Assembly: GCF_014196925.1 (NCBI RefSeq)
Contig: NZ_JACIEN010000001.1
Span: forward strand, 744,001 to 808,000
Source of the DNA: Chelatococcus caeni
GTDB lineage: Bacteria; Pseudomonadota; Alphaproteobacteria; Rhizobiales; Beijerinckiaceae
DNA length: 64,000 nucleotides
Reading direction: 5' to 3'
Shown piece by piece: positions 1 to 8,068 of this stretch (position 1 is its first letter; each line of letters begins with the position of its first letter). The position numbers and the translations under genes are program-made. The notes under the pieces were generated by a model that ran no database searches, was not told the DNA's origin, and was given only the letters and a program-made list of their open reading frames with translations.

Positions 1-2032
1 CGCCGATGCGCCGCGCCGATGTGAGGATCAGCCGCTTCTTGGCACGGGTCATGGCGACATAGAACAGCCGCCGCTCGGCCTCTAGCGCCCGCTCCGACTT
101 TGCTGCGCGCAGCGGCCAGATGCCGTCCACGACGTCCAGCATCGCGACGGTGTCGAACTCCCGCCCCTTGGCCCGCAGCGCCGTCATGAGGTGAACCGGC
201 TTCTTCCACAGCGCGTCCGCCCCGTCGTCGGAATCCATGCCCGGCAATCGCACCAGCGTATCCTTCGCCTTTTCGAGATCGTCGACGAAACCCTGGAAGT
301 CCTCACCATAGCTCTCGGAAAACTCGACCAGATAGGCAAATGGTGGATCGGCAAGGAAGATGTCCTCTACGCTCCGTCCATAGTCCTTCTTGAAGCCCGA
401 GTAGAGCGTCTGCAGCGCTTCGATCGCGGTCCGGACCGTCGGCGCGTGGATCAACTGGCGCAGCTTCCTGGCGAAACTCGCGGCGGTCGCGCCATCGTCC
501 GTCTGCCCCCGGATCGGCCCTTCGTAGATCTGCAACTGGTCGATCGCCGCATCGTAGGATTTGGGACGCACTGATCTCAGGTGCTTGGCGATCGCATCGG
601 CCTCCACCTTCCGCAGTGGATAGCGTTGTACCGAATGACAGAGAGCCATTACGTCGTCGACGATCGTTGGCACCGCAATGCCGAGGCCCGCCATGGTGCG
701 GGTCCTGAGGGCGCCGACCAGCCGGTCGAAGGTGTCGGACAGGAAGAGGTGGAGATCCTCGGCTGCGCAGAACGGAATGTCCTCGCGTGCCAGCAGGATT
801 TGGTAAGGGATCAACTGGGCGCGCTTGCGCGACAGGAGCGCCATGCGCGCACCAGGCGACTTGCGACCGACGAAGTCGCGGATTTCCGCGAGGACGTTCT
901 CCACCGAGTCGATGAACGTGTCGCCCGCGTAGATGGTGATATGGGCATCGACGCTCGAAACCGGATGCATCGCCTTCTCCACGCGACGCTGGTTGTGCGC
1001 GATCAGTCGCGCCGATTTCTTGACGATGTTGCGTGGGCTTCGATAGTTCTTCTCCAGGATATAGGTTGCGAAGGGGCGCTTCAGGTGTCGCTCCGGCTCG
1101 AGGATGAAGTCCGGAGCCGCACCGCGCCATTCGAAGATCGCCTGGTCGTCGTCGCCCACGATGGTGAGGGCCGACCTGTTGCGCTCGGCAATCGAAAGGA
1201 TCAGTGCAAGATCTAGCGGATTGATGTCCTGGAACTCATCGACGAGGATCTCGCAGATGCGCTCGTCCGGCGTCGGAAGATTGCCTGCCTGTACCTGTCG
1301 CCGCTGGTCGAGCCACGCCCCGTATTTCTGGTCCTCGAGCGTGAAGGATCCCGTCGCGAACTGCTGCAGGCAGGCCGCGTTGAAGTAGGGCAGCGCGACC
1401 TCGAGGAACGGTTCCCAGCGGCGGGTCGCAAGTACGCCGAGATCCTCGAGGCAAACCATGTAATCCTCAAGCAGAGGCAGCAGCCCGAGCTGCTCAAGCG
1501 CATCGAGCCGGTCGTCGGCCATGCGCAGCGAGCCATCCTCATGGTCGAAACCGAGAGTCTTCATCATGTCGAGAAGGCCCGCGAGCAGTTTCGGCAGCTT
1601 GAACGGCTGGTGCTTCATGCCCTTCTCAAGCGCGGGCACGGACGACCACGCCGGAGCCAGCACGTTCTTGACCAGTGATCCTAGCTCGAACTCCGACACA
1701 TGGAGCCGCGGAGCGCCTGACATCGCGCGCAGCCGCCTGTGCCCCCAACCGTTCAGGGTGACCACATCGGCGCGGCTGGCGAATCCTGCGAAGGCAGGAT
1801 CACCCAGGCGGGCGCGCAATTCGTCGCGCGCCGCCCGGGTGAACGATACGATCAGGTAGGACGATCTGCCGTTCGAGCGACGATGCAGTTCGGTGCACCG
1901 GTGTAGCAGGGACAGCGTCTTGCCGCTGCCAGCAGGCGCGAGGAGCCGGATGTCGGGTTCCGCGGCATTCACGAAGGCGAGCTGGGTCTGGTCAAGTCCA
2001 CCCGACGCCGACAATGCTGCAGAATGAGTCAA
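1..2032 (-). CDS. UvrD/PcrA-like superfamily 1 DNA helicase, C-terminus cut by window edge
   Basis: An open frame runs from a TTG start at 2032 to the left edge (about 677 codons). GGAGG lies six bases before the TTG, while no ATG is near, so TTG is the best start. Superfamily 1 helicase motifs appear in order: Walker A APAGSGKT near residue 35, the Walker B/DEFQDINP segment near 265, VGDDDQAIFEWRGA (motif III) near 290, NYRSPRNIV (motif IV), the ALRAKGREFDTV segment (motif V) and FYVAMTRAKKRLIL (motif VI) just before the edge. The family unwinds DNA 3' to 5' using ATP in repair and replication. Gene-level role (UvrD, PcrA or a mobile-element helicase) cannot be settled because the C-terminus is missing. 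All open frames on the opposite strand here are shadows. Confidence 0.88.
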   Translation of the reverse strand, partial: MTHSAALSASGGLDQTQLAFVNAAEPDIRLLAPAGSGKTLSLLHRCTELHRRSNGRSSYLIVSFTRAARDELRARLGDPAFAGFASRADVVTLNGWGHRRLRAMSGAPRLHVSEFELGSLVKNVLAPAWSSVPALEKGMKHQPFKLPKLLAGLLDMMKTLGFDHEDGSLRMADDRLDALEQLGLLPLLEDYMVCLEDLGVLATRRWEPFLEVALPYFNAACLQQFATGSFTLEDQKYGAWLDQRRQVQAGNLPTPDERICEILVDEFQDINPLDLALILSIAERNRSALTIVGDDDQAIFEWRGAAPDFILEPERHLKRPFATYILEKNYRSPRNIVKKSARLIAHNQRRVEKAMHPVSSVDAHITIYAGDTFIDSVENVLAEIRDFVGRKSPGARMALLSRKRAQLIPYQILLAREDIPFCAAEDLHLFLSDTFDRLVGALRTRTMAGLGIAVPTIVDDVMALCHSVQRYPLRKVEADAIAKHLRSVRPKSYDAAIDQLQIYEGPIRGQTDDGATAASFARKLRQLIHAPTVRTAIEALQTLYSGFKKDYGRSVEDIFLADPPFAYLVEFSESYGEDFQGFVDDLEKAKDTLVRLPGMDSDDGADALWKKPVHLMTALRAKGREFDTVAMLDVVDGIWPLRAAKSERALEAERRLFYVAMTRAKKRLILTSARRIG

Positions 2033-2280
2033 GTTCAGCCTCCACCAAAACGCCAGGGGCCGGCTACTGATGGCGGTTATCCTCTGGACTCGATTGATAG
2101 CCGACCGTTTGCAACCGACACCCCAATCGGCCTCCATGGATCCTTGGCTGTTCAGGAGGGCTGACCCGAGCTAAAGGACCGATATAGCATGAAATTGCGG
2201 CTCATCTAGCCGAACCGATCTTTGATGTAGTTTGTAATCTCACTGGTGCTTTCGATCGGCGCAAAAAGATTGCCCGACCG
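2033..2280. other. Intergenic region between helicase and autotransporter remnant
   Basis: About 250 bases without a convincing gene. The first 20 bases beyond the helicase start hold its Shine-Dalgarno sequence; the rest presumably contains the helicase promoter. I see no RNA gene or repeat. Confidence 0.5.
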
Positions 2281-2681
2281 GACGGCCTGGCGCTGGAGCC
2301 GCAGGATCAGCTCGTGTGGCAGCACATGGCCTTCGACCGCACGCAGGACCGCTTCGCCATCATCGACTACGACACGCCGGGCGCCCTTTCCGGTCGCCTG
2401 GGCGTTCGCCTCGCCGGCGCCTTCGCGGCGGGCGGCATGATGATCAAGCCGTCGCTGACGGCGAACCTCTGGCACGAGATTCTCGGCACGGACAAGACCA
2501 CCTTTTCCGGCACGGCGCTGCGTCGGGCGGCCAGGACGCGACCGCGGTCGAAATCGCGGGCGGGATTTCGGCGCAGGTCACGGAGACCGTGGGCCTGTGG
2601 GGCAACGTCTCCTATCTCAGGGACATCGCTGAGCCCGATCAAAAGACCTGGCGTGGCAATAGCGGCTTGCGTGTGACCTGA
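2281..2681 (+). pseudogene. Remnant of an autotransporter beta-barrel domain, frameshifted
   Basis: Translation from 2281 reads like the last 130 residues of a type V autotransporter barrel (ALEPQDQLVWQHMAFDRTQD, then IDYDTPGALSGRLGVRLAG). Around 2510-2530 the homology jumps to another frame (VTETVGLWGNVSYLRDIAEP, then WRGNSGLRV), which fits loss of one base. The frame ends ...GLRVT followed by TGA TAA; the family normally ends in an aromatic residue, so TGA probably replaced TGG. No start codon, signal peptide or passenger lies upstream. It is a dead tail fragment; an intact autotransporter gene sits at 33460-35616. Confidence 0.75.
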
Positions 2682-3340
2682 TAACCTCCCAACCCTCTCC
2701 GGGTCGCACGCGGAACGGCCAGACGCCCTTCCGCCGGACCGTTCTCTTCTGCTCCACACCTCACGCCGCTGTGGGTGGCCGAAGCGCCGAAGCGAGCATA
2801 GCCGGACCCGGACCGTCGAAAGCGGGGCAATCCGGGTAGAAGGCCGATGCCCCAATGGGGCTTTGCTGTTCTTTCAGGCTGACCCGCCACAACGCTCATG
2901 GCTCCCCATGGTGCGCCCGTTCATAGAGCTATAGCGTAGACGTATTGCTCCTCTCATCAGTGCGGCCCGCCGGACGAGATTCGAACTGCAACCGTATGAT
3001 CGACCGCAAGCGTAAGTCTGCTTTCTTGGACTCGCTCTCCAGAAGCGGCCAGTCTCGTTCCGGCCCCAAACGCGACGCTCCAGATGGTCTCGGAAAGGGC
3101 GGGTTCTGGCCTCTAAAGAGGATTGCCTGATAGCTAGTGACTACGCTTGGAACCGTAGCGAAGTACGTGCCGCACCGCTGGATGTCTGGAGGCCGTTTCC
3201 CGCATTCAAAGGTGCTCCGTTGACGACGCAATCCGGTCGATGGGCTGCGCTGCCATAGCCTTGCATCGGAGAAAACGAGCCGGGCCCCCAGGGGGCCTTA
3301 CCAGAAGACTCGGACGGCCTGGAAGTCACGCCTGGGTCGA
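2682..3340. other. Gene-poor stretch, no supported feature
   Basis: Several short overlapping open frames occur on both strands but none has a ribosome site plus protein-like sequence. The stretch is probably debris downstream of the autotransporter remnant. Confidence 0.5.
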
Positions 3341-3550
3341 CTACCGCCGAACCGGCCTGGTCTTGCGTTTCCGGACGTCGGGGGAGGGCGCCCGCCTGAT
3401 CGTCGCCGACTCGGAAGCCTGCCGGCGTTCCTCGATCCAGGCTTCGACCTCCGCCAGGTCCCACACGACGCATCGGGGTGTGAGGAAGAACCGCCGCGGA
3501 AACTCCCCCCGCTGTTCCAGCTCATAGATGGTCGTGTCCGCCAACGGCAC
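3341..3550 (-). CDS. AlpA-family small helix-turn-helix DNA-binding protein
   Basis: A 69-residue basic protein with the AlpA/excisionase-like winged-helix pattern: TTIYELEQRGEFPRRF (recognition helix and turn), then PRCVVWDLAEVEAWIEERR. The frame stays open upstream to a TAA, and residues before the GTG at 3550 (TELREIVPLADTTIYELE) also fit the first helix of the fold, so the true start may be further upstream or lost. AlpA proteins are phage or island activators and excisionase relatives. No integrase is nearby in the window, so this looks like a stranded mobile-element gene. Confidence 0.6.
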   Translation of the reverse strand: MPLADTTIYELEQRGEFPRRFFLTPRCVVWDLAEVEAWIEERRQASESATIRRAPSPDVRKRKTRPVRR

Positions 3551-3920
3551 GATCTCGCGCAGCTCGGTTCGGCGGTCGGGTGGGTGAAGCCGCTCCTGAA
3601 TTTCGCACTTGCATTAGTCTATAAAATCTATCAACATTATAGAATGATCATGACGGGTTGCACATTTCGTTCGGCCGTCGCCTTCGTTTCCCGATCAGGC
3701 AGGGGCCCATCCTTCCATGGCGCCTGCTTGGGTGGTGCCGTCCATCGAGCGCGGCCTGCTTTCGACCTTGTTGTCAGCGGCAGGGCTTCTCGGCGCGCTG
3801 CCCGCCGTAACACCGCCGAGGCGGACCTCCGCCTCTAATCCACGCCGTCCATCTTCCCCCGACACAGCGCCGGAGTTTCTCCGAAGGAGATTTCGCGCGC
3901 TCGAGCCGGTTCTGATCACC
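3551..3920. other. Promoter/leader region of sulfur operon A
   Basis: The 370 bases hold the Rrf2-type dyad (3612-3640), a perfect 8-bp hairpin with a CC loop at 3818-3835 (GAGGCGGA and TCCGCCTC), and a GAAGGAG sequence near 3885 that is about 30 bases from the likely ATG. A frame in phase with the next gene is open from 3717, but its extra 68 residues resemble no flavin monooxygenase, so I treat it as leader. Confidence 0.5.
3612..3640. promoter_or_regulatory. Putative Rrf2 operator, site 1 (operon A)
   Basis: Arms CATTAGTCTAT and ATCAACATTAT flank a 7-bp spacer. The 29-bp element matches the site at 27910-27938 (read on the minus strand) at 21 of 29 positions, including a continuous AGTCTATAAAATC. 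It also contains a TCTATAA/TTATAGA inverted repeat (3618-3624, 3637-3643). Assignment to the Rrf2 protein at 22292-22741 is inference from its own matching upstream site. Confidence 0.55.
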
Positions 3921-4925
3921 ATGCCATATGCACTCTCGCTTCTTGATAAGAGCCCCGTTCCCGAGGGGGCAACCGCGGCCGAGGCGCTCGGTCACACCAT
4001 CGCGCTCGCCAAGCGCGCCGAAGCCTTGGGCTATCGGCGTTTCTGGGTGGCTGAGCACCACGGCACGGAGCGTCACGCTTCCTCCGCGCCAGAGATACTG
4101 GTGGCCCATCTCCTGGCCCATACGTCGCGCATCCGCATCGGCTCCGGCGGGGTCATGCTGCAACACTACAGCCCCTACAAGGTGGCGGAGACCTTCAACG
4201 TGCTCGCGGCACTCGCGCCCGGCCGGGTCGACCTCGGTATCGGCAAGGCTCCGGGCGGCCTACCGCTGTCGACGAAGGCCCTGCAGGTTCTTCACGACAG
4301 GTCCGAGCCGCCGAGCTTCGCGTCGAGGCTGGCGGATCTCGACGCTTTCCTGACCGGTTTAACGGCGCCCGATCATCCGCTTGCGGGCGCAGTGGCAACG
4401 CCGATCCCGGCGGAGCCCCCGCAGCGCATCCTTCTCGGAACGGGGCCCGAGACGGCAACCCTGGCCGCGCAGCACGGCTGGGATTTCGCCTATGCCGGAC
4501 ATTTCGACGGCGATCCCGGCCATCTCGCCCGTTCGGTTGAGGCGTATCGTCAACTGACCGGCCGCGCTCCTCTGCTGGCGATCCATGCCTTCGCGGCCGA
4601 GACGCTGGAGGAAGCGCTGGCGCGCGTCGAGCGGTTGCGCATCTACAAGGTGCATCTGCCGAACGGGCAGAGCGCCAATGTGGGCACGCATGAGATGGCG
4701 GCGGAGTTCGCACGTCAGGCCGGCGCGGACGACTACCGCGTCGAGGAGCGAGTGCCCTACGTCGCGACCGGAACGGCTGAGCACGTGAAGCGCGAGCTCG
4801 ATGGCCTGGCGGCCCGTCATGGCATCCGCGAGTTCGTCATTGACCTCCCCGTAGCCGACCCGATCTCCCGCCTGTCGTCGATCGAACTTCTGGCGAGCGT
4901 CTACCAATCGTCTCTTGCAGTCTGA
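3921..4925 (+). CDS. LLM-class flavin-dependent monooxygenase, CmoO/YtmO-like
   Basis: A 334-residue bacterial-luciferase-fold monooxygenase of the MsnO8/group 1 type. It opens with LSLLDKSPVPEGATAAEALG, then RRFWVAEHHG (active-site HH), IRIGSGGVMLQHYSPYKVAE and GRVDLGIGKAPGG. The ATG at 3921 aligns with the family N-terminus, although the only good ribosome site is about 30 bases away. It leads an operon containing a second monooxygenase, an M20 deacylase, a GNAT acetyltransferase and a cystine-type importer, the composition of the B. subtilis S-alkylcysteine pathway in which YtmO (CmoO) oxidises the thioether. An FMN reductase is not in this operon; the one at 26914-27477 or a housekeeping reductase could supply FMNH2. 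The stop overlaps the upstream-most possible start of the next gene. Confidence 0.85.
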   Translation: MPYALSLLDKSPVPEGATAAEALGHTIALAKRAEALGYRRFWVAEHHGTERHASSAPEILVAHLLAHTSRIRIGSGGVMLQHYSPYKVAETFNVLAALAPGRVDLGIGKAPGGLPLSTKALQVLHDRSEPPSFASRLADLDAFLTGLTAPDHPLAGAVATPIPAEPPQRILLGTGPETATLAAQHGWDFAYAGHFDGDPGHLARSVEAYRQLTGRAPLLAIHAFAAETLEEALARVERLRIYKVHLPNGQSANVGTHEMAAEFARQAGADDYRVEERVPYVATGTAEHVKRELDGLAARHGIREFVIDLPVADPISRLSSIELLASVYQSSLAV

Positions 4926-4947
4926 ACAACGCGAGCGGAGCAGCGCG

Positions 4948-6294
4948 ATGAGCACCAATGACATCAGGTTCGGCATCATGTTGAACGGTGCCGGTGGCCA
5001 TATGAATTCCTGGAAACATCCAAGTGGTCCGGCGGATGCCAGCGTCAATCTCGATTTCTACGTCGAGACAGCGCGCAAGGCCGAGGACAACGGCATTGCC
5101 TTCGCCTTCGTCGCTGATGGGCTCTACATCAACGAAAAGTCCATCCCGCACTTCCTCAACCGCTTCGAGCCGCTGACGATCCTGTCGGCGCTCGCCACGC
5201 GGACGTCGAAGATCGGCCTCGCCGGCACCGTCTCGACCTCCTATTCGGACCCTTTCACCGTGGCGCGCCAGCTGGCGTCGCTTGATCTCATCAGCGGTGG
5301 GCGTGCCGGCTGGAACGTCGTGACGACGCCGCTGGAAGGCACAGCCAGGAACTACAGCCGGCAGCACCCGGAGCACGCGCTGCGCTACGAGATCGCCGAC
5401 GAATATCTGACGGTCGCGCAGGGCTTGTGGGACAGCTGGGATGATGACGCCTTCGTCCGCGACCGCGAGAGCGGGCAGTTCTTCGACAGCAGCAAGCTCC
5501 ATGCGCTCGATCACAACGGACGTTTCTTCCAGGTCGCCGGTCCGCTCAACATCGGCCGCTCGCCGCAAGGGCAGCCCGTCATCTTCCAGGCGGGATCCTC
5601 GGAGGCCGGCATCGGTCTGGCCGGCAAATATGCGGATGCGGTCTTCACCCATTCGCCCTCGCTCGAGGAGACTCGCGCCTTTCGCCAGCAGGTGAGGGCA
5701 AGTGCTGTAGCCCACGGCCGCCATGCCGACGACGTGAAGATCTTTCCAGGCATCGCTCCGATCGTGGGGGCGAGCGACGCCGAGGCGGAGGCGAAATACC
5801 GTGTGATCCGCGATCTCATCTCCATCGAGGAGGCGCTCGCCTATCTCGGCCGCTATTTCGATCATCACGACTTCAGCCAGTACCCGCTGGACGCGCCTTT
5901 CCCCGACATCGGCGATCTCGGCAAGAACAGCTTCCGTTCCACGACAGACCGCATCAAGGCGAACGCGCGCCGCAACGGCTCCACCCTGCGCGACGTGGCG
6001 CTCGAGGTAGCGACGCCGAAGCCCAATTTCATTGGCGCGGGCGAGACGGTCGCGGGCGAGATCATCCGCTGGATCGACGAAGGGGCGGCGGACGGCTTCA
6101 TCCTCGGCTTTTCCGTCATCGCCGAGGGGTTCGACGATTTCGCAGTCCACGTGCTGCCGGTGCTGGAGGCGCGCGGCCGCTACGCCCGCACGCTACCCGG
6201 CAAGACGCTGCGCGACCATCTCGGCCTGCCGCGCAAGGAGAGCCGCTATGCCGTCGGTGCGCCCGTGCCGGAGCAGAGGCGAGCGGCGCGATGA
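4948..6294 (+). CDS. NtaA/SnaA/DszA-family FMN-dependent monooxygenase, CmoJ/YtnJ-like
   Basis: A 448-residue luciferase-fold enzyme of the nitrilotriacetate/dibenzothiophene-sulfone monooxygenase group. Diagnostic stretches are NGAGGHMNSWKHPSG near the N-terminus, VSTSYSDPFTVARQLASLD, GRAGWNVVTTP, a QGLWDSWDDDAF segment, SPQGQPVIFQAGSSEAG and the C-terminal LRDHLGL. GCGGAG precedes the ATG at 4948; an in-frame upstream ATG at 4915 would overlap the previous gene. In the related Bacillus operon YtnJ (CmoJ) cleaves the C-S bond of N-acetylated S-substituted cysteines. Together with the M20 and GNAT genes that follow, the same role is likely here. Confidence 0.85.
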   Translation: MSTNDIRFGIMLNGAGGHMNSWKHPSGPADASVNLDFYVETARKAEDNGIAFAFVADGLYINEKSIPHFLNRFEPLTILSALATRTSKIGLAGTVSTSYSDPFTVARQLASLDLISGGRAGWNVVTTPLEGTARNYSRQHPEHALRYEIADEYLTVAQGLWDSWDDDAFVRDRESGQFFDSSKLHALDHNGRFFQVAGPLNIGRSPQGQPVIFQAGSSEAGIGLAGKYADAVFTHSPSLEETRAFRQQVRASAVAHGRHADDVKIFPGIAPIVGASDAEAEAKYRVIRDLISIEEALAYLGRYFDHHDFSQYPLDAPFPDIGDLGKNSFRSTTDRIKANARRNGSTLRDVALEVATPKPNFIGAGETVAGEIIRWIDEGAADGFILGFSVIAEGFDDFAVHVLPVLEARGRYARTLPGKTLRDHLGLPRKESRYAVGAPVPEQRRAAR

Positions 6295-7478
6295 CCGGCC
6301 GACTTTCCGGCATCGAGCGCGCCACGGCAGTCCAGGCGGCGATTGGCGCCTTCGCCGATGAATTCGTGGCGTTGCGGCGCGACCTCCACCGGCACCCGGA
6401 GCTGGCCTTCGAGGAGCATCGCACGAGCGCCATCGTGGCGGAGTTCCTTGCACGCTGGGGATATGAGGTGACCGCCGGCATCGGCGGCACCGGCGTCGTC
6501 GGTACGCTGCGGCGCGGCAACGGGCTGCGGCATCTCGGCCTCCGGGCCGACATGGACGCGCTGCCCATCATCGAGGCGACGGGGCTGCCCTGGGCGAGCC
6601 GGCAGACGGGCGCGATGCACGCCTGCGGCCATGATGGGCACACGGCGATTCTGCTCGCCGCGGCACGACACCTCGCCGAATCCGGCGACTTCAACGGCGC
6701 GCTTACCGTCATCTTCCAACCCGCCGAGGAAATCGGCGCCGGTGCGCGGCGCATGATCGGGGAGGGGCTCTTTGAGCGCTTTCCCTGTGATGCGGTTTTC
6801 GGCCTGCACAATTGGCCCGGCCTTGCGAACGGCCGTTTTGCCGTCATCGACGGCCCTGCAATGGCCGCGGTGGACAAGGCGCTCGTGACGGTGTGCGGCA
6901 AGGGCGGCCATGGCGCGGCCCCGCACGAGACGGTGGATCCCGTCGTGGCGAGCGCCCATGTGATTACCGCATTGCAGAGCATCGTGGCGCGCAACGTCGA
7001 TCCGCTCGACGCCGGCGTCGTCACGGTGGGCGCGATCCACGGCGGCTCGGCTTCCAACGTCATTCCCGACAGCGTGGAGATGAAGCTCACGCTGCGCTCC
7101 TTCCGGCCGGAGGTGCGTGCGCTGCTTGAAGCGCGTGTGCCGGCGCTGGTGCGCGCCCAGGCCGAAAGCTTCGGCGCCACGGCCGAGGTGACGTATCAGC
7201 GCGGCTTCCCGGCGGTCGTCAACCGTCCGGGCGACGCCGAGATCGTGCGTTCCGTCGTGGCGGAGAGCCACGGCGTGGCTGCGATCGCCGGCGATTTCCG
7301 GCCACGGACGGCGAGCGAGGACTTCGCCTTCTTCCTCGAAGAAAGGCCCGGCGCCTTCATCTTCGTAGGCAACGGCGACAGCGCGCCCTTGCACAGCCCG
7401 GCCTACGATTTCAACGACGCAAACCTCATCCCGGCGGCGACCGTCTGGGTCAGGCTCGCCGAGAGCTTCCTTTCCTGA
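6291..7478 (+). CDS. M20-family N-acyl amino acid amidohydrolase, SndA/YtnL-like
   Basis: 395 residues of the M20D aminoacylase/IAA-amino acid hydrolase type. Metal ligands are visible in MHACGHDGHTAILLA, in FQPAEEIGAGARRMIGEG and in the C-terminal RTASEDFAFFLEERPGAF. The dimerisation domain sits between about residues 190 and 300. Its ATG overlaps the preceding stop (ATGA), so translation is coupled. In the Bacillus S-alkylcysteine pathway the homologue removes the N-acetyl group after C-S oxidation, releasing cysteine; this is the probable role here. Other N-acyl amino acid substrates remain possible. Confidence 0.87.
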   Translation: MTGRLSGIERATAVQAAIGAFADEFVALRRDLHRHPELAFEEHRTSAIVAEFLARWGYEVTAGIGGTGVVGTLRRGNGLRHLGLRADMDALPIIEATGLPWASRQTGAMHACGHDGHTAILLAAARHLAESGDFNGALTVIFQPAEEIGAGARRMIGEGLFERFPCDAVFGLHNWPGLANGRFAVIDGPAMAAVDKALVTVCGKGGHGAAPHETVDPVVASAHVITALQSIVARNVDPLDAGVVTVGAIHGGSASNVIPDSVEMKLTLRSFRPEVRALLEARVPALVRAQAESFGATAEVTYQRGFPAVVNRPGDAEIVRSVVAESHGVAAIAGDFRPRTASEDFAFFLEERPGAFIFVGNGDSAPLHSPAYDFNDANLIPAATVWVRLAESFLS

Positions 7479-7505
7479 TCGACCATCTGTCGCGAGGCGA
7501 TGCGC

Positions 7506-8051
7506 ATGACCGACCAGTTCATCTACACGACCCCGCTCGATCCCCGCGCCACACCGCTGATCGAGGACCTGATCCACGAATATGACAGCCGCTACGGCGA
7601 TCTCTTCGACCGCGAGGGGGCGGTCGTGGAGCTCAACCGCTATCCGCCCGAGGCGTTCGCGCCGCCGGAGGGAAATTTCCTGCTTCTCCTGCGCGACGGA
7701 GAGACCATCGGTGGCGGCGCCTTCAAGCGCTATGACGCGACGACAGCGGAGTTCAAGCGCATCTGGACACGCCGCAATCTGCGTCGGCAGGGCCTGGCGC
7801 GCCGGCTCCTCGCGGAGCTCGAAGCGCAGGCGCTCCGTCAAGGTTACGCGCGCATCTATCTAACCACCGGTTTCCGGCAGCCGGAGGCGACGGGGCTTTA
7901 TCTCACCTCCGGCTATCGGGCCCTCTTCGATCCCGACGAGGACCTGGCGGTTCGGCGCAAGCTTCCCTTCGAGAAGGTGCTCGGTGTGGGGAAAGAACCG
8001 GTCGACCTTGCTCGCGCCGGCCCCGTGTCAACGAGCGTTCCTGCGGCCTGA
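7506..8051 (+). CDS. GNAT-family N-acetyltransferase, SnaA/YtmI-like
   Basis: 181 residues with a GNAT core: the acetyl-CoA pyrophosphate-binding loop is [18 protein letters not shown] around residue 100, followed by [26 protein letters not shown] is eight bases before the ATG at 7506 and only two before an alternative ATG at 7500, which favours 7506. In the pathway this operon resembles, the enzyme N-acetylates the S-alkylcysteine before the monooxygenase attacks it. The last 25 residues are low-complexity and probably unstructured. Confidence 0.8.
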   Translation: MTDQFIYTTPLDPRATPLIEDLIHEYDSRYGDLFDREGAVVELNRYPPEAFAPPEGNFLLLLRDGETIGGGAFKRYDATTAEFKRIWTRRNLRRQGLARRLLAELEAQALRQGYARIYLTTGFRQPEATGLYLTSGYRALFDPDEDLAVRRKLPFEKVLGVGKEPVDLARAGPVSTSVPAA

Positions 8052-8068
8052 GGCGTGGAGGACATCCC

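Noticed and set aside
2977-2986. GATTCGAACT resembling the T-loop of a minus-strand tRNA
   Set aside because: The flanking bases do not pair into a T-stem or acceptor stem and no anticodon arm is found, so no tRNA is called.
3341-3550. Intact prophage or integrative element next to the AlpA-like gene
   Set aside because: No integrase, attachment-site duplication, phage structural gene or tRNA is found around it.
4837-6150. 437-residue open frame on the minus strand
   Set aside because: It lies antisense to two clear flavin monooxygenase genes, has arginine- and aspartate-rich shadow composition and lacks recognisable domains.
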